Positions 57,913 through 64,000 of a stretch of 64,000 nt of DNA are shown here, in pieces (the first letter of the stretch is position 1; each line of letters opens with the position of its first letter). The DNA is taken from contig NZ_JOID01000006.1 of assembly GCF_000719865.1 (NCBI RefSeq), positions 62,001 through 126,000 of the forward strand, in the 5' to 3' direction. Position numbers and translations under genes: made by a program. Below the pieces are notes generated by a model. That model had not been told where the DNA came from and made no database searches. It saw nothing but the letters and a program-made list of their open reading frames with translations. Source of the DNA: Streptomyces albus subsp. albus. Its GTDB lineage: Bacteria; Actinomycetota; Actinomycetes; Streptomycetales; Streptomycetaceae.

Positions 57913-58708
57913 GCAGCAGAGCGAGACCCACGCCGGCGGCGCCCCCGCGGCGCGGGTCCCCACCGTCATCGCCGACGACCTCCACATCGTCTACCGGGTC
58001 AACGGCGGCCCGCGCGGCAAGGGCAGCGCCACCGCCGCCCTCAACCGGCTGATCCGCCGCAAGGCGCCGGCCGGGATGCGCGAGGTGCACGCCGTCAAGG
58101 GCGTCTCCTTCACCGCCTACCGCGGCGAGGCCATCGGCCTGATCGGCTCCAACGGCTCCGGCAAGTCCACCCTGCTGAAGGCCGTGGCCGGGCTGCTCCC
58201 CGCCGAGCGCGGCAAGGTCTACACCGACGGCCAGCCGTCCCTGCTGGGCGTCAACGCGGCCCTGATGAACGACCTCACCGGCGAGCGGAACGTCATACTC
58301 GGCGGCCTGGCGATGGGCATGTCCCGCGAGCAGATCCGCGAGTGCTACCAGGACATCGTCGACTTCTCCGGGATCAACGAGAAGGGTGACTTCATCACCC
58401 TGCCGATGCGCACCTACTCCTCCGGCATGGCGGCCCGGCTGCGCTTCTCCATCGCGGCGGCCAAGGACCACGACGTCCTCATGATCGACGAGGCCCTGGC
58501 CACCGGCGACCGGAAGTTCCAGAAGCGCTCCGAGGCCCGCATCCGCGAGCTGCGCAAGGAGGCCGGCACGGTCTTCCTGGTCAGCCACAACAACAAGTCC
58601 ATCCGCGACACCTGCGAGCGGGTGCTGTGGCTGGAGAGCGGCAAGCTCCGCATGGACGGGCCGACCGACGAAGTGATCAAGGCGTACGAGAAGGAGTCCG
58701 GGAAGTAG
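57905..58708 (+). CDS. ABC exporter ATPase (TagH/Wzt-like)
   Basis: The 267-residue ATPase has Walker A GSNGSGKST, signature YSSGMAARL and Walker B VLMIDEALATGD, with the EVHAVKGVSFTAYRGEAIGL start seen in O-antigen and teichoic-acid exporters. It has no C-terminal carbohydrate-binding domain. GTG 57905 overlaps the permease stop by 8 bases. It is the last gene before a strong terminator. Confidence 0.93.
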   Translation: MAEQQSETHAGGAPAARVPTVIADDLHIVYRVNGGPRGKGSATAALNRLIRRKAPAGMREVHAVKGVSFTAYRGEAIGLIGSNGSGKSTLLKAVAGLLPAERGKVYTDGQPSLLGVNAALMNDLTGERNVILGGLAMGMSREQIRECYQDIVDFSGINEKGDFITLPMRTYSSGMAARLRFSIAAAKDHDVLMIDEALATGDRKFQKRSEARIRELRKEAGTVFLVSHNNKSIRDTCERVLWLESGKLRMDGPTDEVIKAYEKESGK

Positions 58709-58769
58709 CCCGGCCTCCGCGCCCGTACGCGAAAGCGGCCCGGACACGGCACCGGGCCCGCACACCACG

Positions 58770-58805
58770 GGGCCCCGCCGGACGGTTCACCGTCCGGCGG
58801 GGCCC
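58770..58805 (+). terminator. 16-bp perfect hairpin ending the surface-lipid operon
   Basis: Arms 58770-58785 and 58790-58805 are exact complements with a TTCA loop, 61 bases beyond the exporter ATPase. The remaining 265 bases to 59070 show no gene. Confidence 0.85.
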
Positions 58806-59070
58806 GCTCCCTGTCGGCCCGCCCGCACCCTGCTCCGGCGTACGGGACACGGCCCGGACCCGGCCCCGGCCCCAGGAACGGGCTGCCCCGAGCGGGAAAC
58901 GGGGAAGACGCCCGGCGCCACCCGCCCCGGAGCACCGGCCGGCAGCACGTACCGCAGAGGCTGGACGGCGCCGATTCAGGGGCAAGTCCTCCAGAACGCC
59001 GCCGTGTCGGCGTGCCCCGTGCCCCGTGGCGCCGGGCGCGGGTCCCGCGAACGGCGTGTCCGAAATCGTA

Positions 59071-59095
59071 TGTTCTGGGGGGAGCGTGTAGAACA
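59071..59095 (+). promoter_or_regulatory. Inverted repeat at the hopanoid operon promoter
   Basis: TGTTCT (59071-59076) and AGAACA (59090-59095) are exact complements 13 bases apart. The right arm overlaps TAGAAC, a possible -10 box. This AT-richer island lies 16-40 bases before the small ORF that leads into hpnC. Confidence 0.45.
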
Positions 59096-59110
59096 GGGGA
59101 TGTGACGGCC

Positions 59111-59212
59111 ATGGCTACGGGAACCCCTCAGCTCCGGGACGCCGCCGTCCCGCGGCGCACCCCGCCCCCGTCCCGCTGCGCCGCACGCCGGTCACCGGGC
59201 GGGACCCGGTGA
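59111..59212 (+). CDS. Possible 33-codon leader ORF ahead of hpnC
   Basis: ATG 59111 opens MATGTPQLRDAAVPRRTPPP and ends at TGA 59210-59212, which overlaps the GTG of hpnC as GTGA. There is no good ribosome-binding site, but it is at the right distance for a start near the putative promoter. It could be a translational-coupling leader, an N-terminal piece of hpnC moved out of frame, or chance. Confidence 0.35.
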   Translation: MATGTPQLRDAAVPRRTPPPSRCAARRSPGGTR

Positions 59213-60105
59213 CCGCCGGCACGGACCCGCACTCCGGTGCCGTGCTCGACAAGGCCGCGCGCGAGAACTTCCCCGTCGCCCCGTTCTTCCTGCCGCGCCC
59301 CTGGCGCGCCGACCTCATGGCCGTCTACGGCTACGCGCGCCTGGTCGACGACATCGGCGACGGCGACCTCGCCCCCGGCGGCACCGACGCCGCCCTGCTC
59401 GGCGCCGCACCCGGGGACGCCGGCGACCGGCTCGCCCTGCTCGACGCCGTCGAGACCGATCTCCGCCGCGTCTTCACGCCCGGCGGCAGCCCGCGCCACC
59501 CCCTGCTGCGCGCGCTCGCCCCCACCGTGCGGCGCCACCGGCTCGCCCCCGGGCCGTTCCTCGACCTCATCGCGGCCAACCGCCGCGACCAGCACGTTCA
59601 CCGCTGCGCCCGCTACGAGGACCTGCTCGCCTACTGCGAGCTCTCCGCCAACCCTGTCGGCCGGCTCGTCCTCGCCGTCACCGGCACCACCAGCCCCGAG
59701 CGCGTCCGCCGCTCCGACGCCGTCTGCACCGCCCTGCAGATCACCGAGCACCTCCAGGACGTCGCCGAGGACCTCGCCCGCGGCCGCGTCTACCTCCCCG
59801 CCGAGGACATGGAGCGCTTCGGCGTGCGGGAGGACGATCTGCGCCGCCCCGCCGCGAACGCCCGGGTGCGCGCCCTCGTCCGCCACGAGGCCGACCGCGC
59901 CCGTGCCCTGCTGGACGAGGGCGCCCCGCTCGTGGGCAGCGTCTCCGGGCGGCTCAAGCTGCTGCTCGCCGGCTTCGTCGCGGGCGGCAGGGCGGCGCTG
60001 GCCGCCATCGCGGCCGCCGGCCACGACGTGCTGCCCGGACCGCCCAGGCCCACCCGAACCGCCCTCCTGCGCGCGGTGGCCGCCACACTGCGAAGAGAGG
60101 GGTGA
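59209..60105 (+). CDS. hpnC: Squalene-biosynthesis protein HpnC
   Basis: The 298-residue trans-isoprenyl synthase-like protein has RLVDDIGDGD (first Asp-rich motif) and QDVAEDLARGRVYLP (second). In the HpnCDE route it converts presqualene diphosphate to hydroxysqualene. It is the first enzyme gene of the operon and is followed directly by hpnD. GTG 59209 has a modest GGCGGGA upstream and overlaps the small ORF. Confidence 0.92.
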   Translation: MTAGTDPHSGAVLDKAARENFPVAPFFLPRPWRADLMAVYGYARLVDDIGDGDLAPGGTDAALLGAAPGDAGDRLALLDAVETDLRRVFTPGGSPRHPLLRALAPTVRRHRLAPGPFLDLIAANRRDQHVHRCARYEDLLAYCELSANPVGRLVLAVTGTTSPERVRRSDAVCTALQITEHLQDVAEDLARGRVYLPAEDMERFGVREDDLRRPAANARVRALVRHEADRARALLDEGAPLVGSVSGRLKLLLAGFVAGGRAALAAIAAAGHDVLPGPPRPTRTALLRAVAATLRREG

Positions 60106-60113
60106 GCCGGACC

Positions 60114-61103
60114 ATGACCCCGTCCGCGCCCGCGTCCGCGCCCGCGTCCGTCCCGGCGCCGGTGCTCGCCGCGTACCGCTACTGCGAGACCGTCACCGGG
60201 CACCAGGCCCGCAACTTCGCCTACGGCATCCGCCTGCTGCCCCCCGGGAAACGGCAGGCCATGTCGGCGCTGTACGCCTTCTCCCGCCGCGTCGACGACA
60301 TCGGCGACGGCGACCTCCCGCCGGCCGCCAAGCTCGCCCGCCTCGACGCGACCCGCGCCCTTCTCGCGCGGGTGCGCGACGGCGGCGTCCGCACCGACGA
60401 CACCGACCCGGTGGCCGTCGCCCTCGCCGACGCCGCCGGGCGCTTCCCGATCCCCCTGGCCGCGCTCGACGAACTCATCGACGGCGTCCTGATGGACGTG
60501 CGCGGCGAGACCTACGACACCTGGGACGACCTCCGGACGTACTGCCGCCGGGTCGCCGGCACGATCGGCCGGCTGTCCCTCGGCGTATTCGGGGTCACGG
60601 ACCCCCACGGCAACAGCGCGCGCGAGGCCGAACGCGCCCCCGAGTACGCCGACACCCTCGGCCTCGCCCTCCAACTCACCAACATCCTCCGGGACGTCCG
60701 TGAGGACGCCGCGCAGGGCCGCCTCTACCTCCCCGCCGACGACCTCGCCAAGTTCGGCTGCACCGCGGGCTTCCACACCCCCGTGCCCCCGCCCGGCGCC
60801 GACTTCACCGGCCTGGTCCACTACCAGGCGCGGCGCGCCCGCGCCCTGTTCGCCGAGGGCTTCCGGCTGCTGCCGCTCCTCGACCGGCGCAGCGGCGCCT
60901 GCGTCGCCGCCATGGCCGGCATCTACCGGCGGCTGCTCGACCGCATCGCCCGCGACCCCGAGGCCGTCCTGCACGGCCGGGTCTCCCTGCCCGCCCCCGA
61001 GAAGGCGTACGTCGCCGTGCGCGGCCTCTCCGGCCTGGACGCCCGGCACATCACCCGCCGCACCGGCCGCCACCGGGCACACGGCGCCGGAGGGCGCGGC
61101 TGA
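60114..61103 (+). CDS. hpnD: Presqualene diphosphate synthase HpnD
   Basis: The 329-residue paralogue of HpnC has VDDIGDGD and LRDVREDAAQGRLYLP, the Mg-binding Asp motifs. It condenses two farnesyl diphosphates into presqualene diphosphate. ATG 60114 is preferred, with GAGGGGTGA upstream; a GTG at 60102 overlapping hpnC is too close to that site. Confidence 0.93.
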   Translation: MTPSAPASAPASVPAPVLAAYRYCETVTGHQARNFAYGIRLLPPGKRQAMSALYAFSRRVDDIGDGDLPPAAKLARLDATRALLARVRDGGVRTDDTDPVAVALADAAGRFPIPLAALDELIDGVLMDVRGETYDTWDDLRTYCRRVAGTIGRLSLGVFGVTDPHGNSAREAERAPEYADTLGLALQLTNILRDVREDAAQGRLYLPADDLAKFGCTAGFHTPVPPPGADFTGLVHYQARRARALFAEGFRLLPLLDRRSGACVAAMAGIYRRLLDRIARDPEAVLHGRVSLPAPEKAYVAVRGLSGLDARHITRRTGRHRAHGAGGRG

Positions 61104-62611
61104 TGCGCCCGCCGGTCCCGGAACCCTCCCCGCCCCGGCCCGGCCCGGCCGCGCCCACCGCCGGCCCCGGCCCGTCCGGGGCCGCCGGGCGCACCGCCGT
61201 GGTCGTCGGCGGCGGCATCGCCGGCACGGCCGCCGCCCTGGCGCTCGCCGACGCCGGTGTCCGCGTCACCCTCACCGAGGCACGGCCGCGCCTCGGCGGG
61301 CTCGCCTTCTCCTTCCACCGCGCCTCCCCGGCCGGGGACCTCACCGCCGACAACGGCCAGCACGTCCACCTGCGCTGCTGCACCGCCTACCGCGCGCTCC
61401 TCGACCGCATCGGGGCCGGGGGACTGGCGCCCGTGCAGCACCGCCTCGACGTGCCCGTCCTGGACGCCGCCCGGAACCGCGCCGGACGGCTGCGCCGCTC
61501 CGCGCTGCCCGTACCGCTGCACCTCGCGGGCTCCCTCGCCCGCTATCCGCACCTCTCCCTCGCCGAGCGCGCCGCCGCCGCCCGCGCCGCGCTCGCCCTG
61601 CGCCGCCTCGACCCGGCCGACCCGGCGCTCGACGGCACCGACTTCGGCGGCTGGCTCCGCCGGCGGGGCCAGTCCCCGCGCGCCGTCGAGGCGCTGTGGG
61701 ACCTCATCGGCGTCGCCACCCTCAACGCCCCCGCCGACCGGGCGTCCCTGGCACTGGCCGCCATGGTCTTCCGGATCGGGCTGCTCTCCGCCCCTGGCGC
61801 GGCGGACATCGGCTGGTCGCGCGTACCGCTCGGAGACCTCCACGACACCCGCACCCGCCGGGCCCTGGCGGACGCCGGAGTCCGCGTCCTGCTCCGCACC
61901 CGCGCCCGCGCGCTCCACCGCCCGGACGCCGGGTCCGGCGGCTGGCGGGTCGCCGTCACCGGCGCCCTGGCCGGACCGGAGACCCTGACCGCCGACACCG
62001 TCGTCCTCGCCGTGCCGCAGGACGAGGCGCACCGGCTGCTGCCCGACGGCGCCCTCGACGACCCGGGGCGGCTGCTGGAGATCGGGACCGCGCCGATCCT
62101 CAATCTCCATGTCGTCTACGATCGCAGGGTGCTGCGCCGCCCCTTCCTCGCCGCGCTGGGCAGCCCCGTCCAATGGGTCTTCGACCGGACGGAGCCCTCC
62201 GGGCTCACCGGCGGCGCCCAGTACCTCGCCCTGTCGCAGTCGGCCGCCGGAGACATCATCGACCTGCCCGTCGCGGAGCTCCGCCGCCGCTTCCTGCCCG
62301 AGCTGGAGCGGCTGCTGCCCGCTGCCCGGAACGCCCGGGTCGCCGACTTCTTCGTCACCCGCGAACGCGCCGCGACCTTCGACCCCGCCCCCGGCACCGG
62401 ACGGCTCCGCCCGCCCGCCCGCACCCGCGCCCCCGGGCTCCACCTCGCGGGGGCATGGACGGCCACCGGATGGCCCGCCACGATGGAGGGCGCGGCCCGC
62501 AGCGGCGCCACCGCCGCCGCCGCGGCCCTGCGCCACCTCCGCACCGTCCGGACTCACCCGGACCCGCCCCCGGGCCCCGGGCGGCCGGCCCCCCGGCAGG
62601 AGGCCGCCTGA
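61103..62611 (+). CDS. hpnE: Hydroxysqualene dehydroxylase HpnE
   Basis: The 502-residue flavoprotein has an N-terminal dinucleotide fold (AVVVGGGIAGTAAALALADAG) and the amine-oxidase-like C-terminal LHLAGAWTATGWPATMEGA. It reduces hydroxysqualene to squalene, the substrate for hopene cyclase. It begins at the last base of the hpnD stop (TGATG) and ends by overlapping the next small ORF in the same way. Confidence 0.93.
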   Translation: MRPPVPEPSPPRPGPAAPTAGPGPSGAAGRTAVVVGGGIAGTAAALALADAGVRVTLTEARPRLGGLAFSFHRASPAGDLTADNGQHVHLRCCTAYRALLDRIGAGGLAPVQHRLDVPVLDAARNRAGRLRRSALPVPLHLAGSLARYPHLSLAERAAAARAALALRRLDPADPALDGTDFGGWLRRRGQSPRAVEALWDLIGVATLNAPADRASLALAAMVFRIGLLSAPGAADIGWSRVPLGDLHDTRTRRALADAGVRVLLRTRARALHRPDAGSGGWRVAVTGALAGPETLTADTVVLAVPQDEAHRLLPDGALDDPGRLLEIGTAPILNLHVVYDRRVLRRPFLAALGSPVQWVFDRTEPSGLTGGAQYLALSQSAAGDIIDLPVAELRRRFLPELERLLPAARNARVADFFVTRERAATFDPAPGTGRLRPPARTRAPGLHLAGAWTATGWPATMEGAARSGATAAAAALRHLRTVRTHPDPPPGPGRPAPRQEAA

Positions 62612-62781
62612 TGCCGCCACCACGCCACGGTACGGAGCGCCGAGGATGCCCGGCACCCCGTCCCGCGCCCCGGAGCCCGGGACCGTCCGGAGCGGCCGGC
62701 ACCGCGGCCGGCACCGCCCCAACCGCCCCGTCCCCCGGGAGCATCCCGCGGGGACGTACCCAGGAAGGCAGGGCCGTATGA
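62611..62781 (+). CDS. Small ORF between hpnE and polyprenyl synthase
   Basis: A 56-codon frame starts in the hpnE stop (TGATG) and its stop overlaps the ATG at 62778 (ATGA). The product is Pro/Gly/Arg-rich (MPPPRHGTERRGCPAPRP) with no domain. Other Streptomyces hopanoid operons have a small protein near this place; I could not see a match. The overlaps suggest it is translated, the composition argues against it. Confidence 0.35.
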   Translation: MPPPRHGTERRGCPAPRPAPRSPGPSGAAGTAAGTAPTAPSPGSIPRGRTQEGRAV

Positions 62782-62912
62782 CCAGCACGTCCCAGGCCGC
62801 GACCGCCCGGCCCGCGCATCGCGCGCCCGCCCCGGAGCCGCGGTCGCAGGAGACAGCGCAGGCCACCGCGCGGCCCGGCACCCCCGGCCGCGGAAGAACC
62901 GAAGGAGAGACA

Positions 62913-63971
62913 GTGAATACGGCGCAACCCGCCATCGACACCGCGGACGTCGCCGCGCTGCTGCTGCGCGGACGGACGCTCGCCACGCCGGTGCTGCGGG
63001 CAGCCGTGGCCCGGCTCGCACCGCCCATGGACACCGTCGCCGCCTACCACTTCGGCTGGATCGACGCCGAGGGCAGACCCGCCGACGGCGACGGCGGCAA
63101 GGCGGTGCGCCCGGCGCTCGCGCTGCTGTCCGCCGAGGCCGCGGGGGCCTCCGCGGAGTCCGGCATCCCCGGCGCCGTCGCCGTGGAGCTGGTGCACAAC
63201 TTCTCCCTGCTCCACGACGACCTCATGGACGGCGACGAGCAGCGCCGCCACCGCGACACCGTCTGGAAGGTGCACGGCCCCGCCCTCGCCGTCCTCGTCG
63301 GCGACGCCCTCTTCGCCCTGGCGGGCGAGATCCTGCTGGAGATGGGCACGCCCGAGGCCGCCCGCGCCGCGCGGCGGCTGACCACGGCCACCCGCAAGCT
63401 CATCGACGGCCAGGCCCAGGACATCTCCTACGAGCACCGGGAGCGGGTCACCGTCGAGGAGTGCCTGCGCATGGAGGGGAACAAGACGGGCGCCCTGCTC
63501 GCCTGCGCCACCTCCATCGGCGCCGTCCTCGGCGGCGCCGACGACCATCTCGCCGACAGCCTGGAGTCCTACGGCTACCACCTCGGCCTCGCCTTCCAGG
63601 CGGTCGACGACCTGCTCGGCATCTGGGGCGACCCGGAGTCGACCGGCAAGCAGACCTGGAGCGACCTGCGGCAGCGGAAGAAGTCCCTGCCGGTCGTCGC
63701 GGCCCTCGCCGCCGGCGGAGCCGCCTCCGACCGGCTCGCCGCGATCCTCGCCGTCGACGCCAAGAGCGACCGCACCGAGGACTTCGACGAGACCGAGTTC
63801 GCCGAGCGCGCCGCGCTCATCGAGGAGGCCGGCGGCCGCACCTGGACCTCTCAGGAGGCCCAGCGGCAGCACGCCGCCGCGATCGGCGCGCTGGACCGGG
63901 TCGACCTGGATCCGCGGGTCCGCGAACAGTTCGTCGCTCTCGCGGACTTCGTGGTCGTGCGGCGCAAATGA
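62913..63971 (+). CDS. Polyprenyl (farnesyl-type) diphosphate synthase of the hopanoid cluster
   Basis: The 352-residue enzyme has the first Asp-rich motif LLHDDLMDGDEQRR and the second region FQAVDDLLGIWGDPESTGK; the product is probably farnesyl diphosphate for HpnD. GTG 62913 with AAGGAGA 5 bases upstream gives the usual length and a family-like start (ADVAALLLRGR; PMDTVAAYHFGW). ATG 62778, with AGGAAGG and an ATGA overlap with the small ORF, would add 45 low-complexity residues and cannot be excluded. Shc is expected next, outside the window. Confidence 0.9.
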   Translation: MNTAQPAIDTADVAALLLRGRTLATPVLRAAVARLAPPMDTVAAYHFGWIDAEGRPADGDGGKAVRPALALLSAEAAGASAESGIPGAVAVELVHNFSLLHDDLMDGDEQRRHRDTVWKVHGPALAVLVGDALFALAGEILLEMGTPEAARAARRLTTATRKLIDGQAQDISYEHRERVTVEECLRMEGNKTGALLACATSIGAVLGGADDHLADSLESYGYHLGLAFQAVDDLLGIWGDPESTGKQTWSDLRQRKKSLPVVAALAAGGAASDRLAAILAVDAKSDRTEDFDETEFAERAALIEEAGGRTWTSQEAQRQHAAAIGALDRVDLDPRVREQFVALADFVVVRRK

Positions 63972-64000
63972 CGGGGCGCGCACCGGGCGGGACGACCGCG

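Overview
The window is very GC-rich (codon third positions almost all G or C) and is chromosomal DNA of an actinobacterium, almost certainly Streptomyces. WhiB-like and SsgA-like proteins, an LPFR small protein, an SCO6745-family protein, GTG/TTG starts and a hopanoid cluster all point there. I saw no phage, insertion sequence, CRISPR array or rRNA.

Layout. (1) 1-1195: 5' part of a DNA N6-adenine methylase gene running off the left edge. (2) 1762-12142: a cellulose-degradation regulon with two GH6 cellulases, a DoxX membrane protein, a GH48 exoglucanase, a Cip1-like secreted protein and a LacI-family regulator of CebR/CelR type. At least five copies of its 14-bp palindromic operator lie in front of these genes, and none of the enzymes carries a cellulose-binding module. 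(3) 12419-26463: unlinked single genes. These include a WhiB-like regulator, initiator tRNA-Met followed by a 7-bp tandem repeat, acyl-ACP desaturase with a repeated operator, a membrane-anchored HTH regulator, an ABC-F protein, a GPP34 protein, an SsgA-like protein, a haem-oxygenase-fold enzyme, CDGSH and HemK-like proteins, a Rieske oxidoreductase, endonuclease V and a YciI-like protein. (4) 26731-32801: a compact beta-oxidation operon (CoA-transferase/racemase, acyl-CoA dehydrogenase, thiolase, FadB). (5) 32917-36538: a two-gene module, a membrane-anchored periplasmic-binding-protein-like sensor plus a STAND-like protein with a defective Walker A motif. (6) 36737-51111: MerR regulator and BCCT transporter (divergent), a second ABC-F protein, an EamA exporter, Tex, an LPFR small protein, an SCO6745-family protein, enoyl-CoA hydratase, an RsbW-like ATPase, IPP isomerase and a zinc/cadmium efflux protein.

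(7) 51525-58708: seven same-strand genes, most overlapping, for a CDP-alcohol phosphotransferase, a LicC-like cytidylyltransferase, a glycerol-1-phosphate-type dehydrogenase, a second CDP-alcohol phosphotransferase, a family 2 glycosyltransferase and a TagG/TagH-like ABC exporter. I read this as the biosynthesis and export route for an uncharacterised polyol-phosphate surface lipid or glycopolymer, and it is the best candidate for an undescribed system. (8) 59111-63971: the start of the hopanoid operon (hpnC, hpnD, hpnE, polyprenyl synthase), which runs off the right edge. IPP isomerase at 49171 may feed it.

Starts were chosen from ribosome-binding sites, so several differ from the longest open frame. 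Function calls rest on motifs read by eye; no database search was possible.
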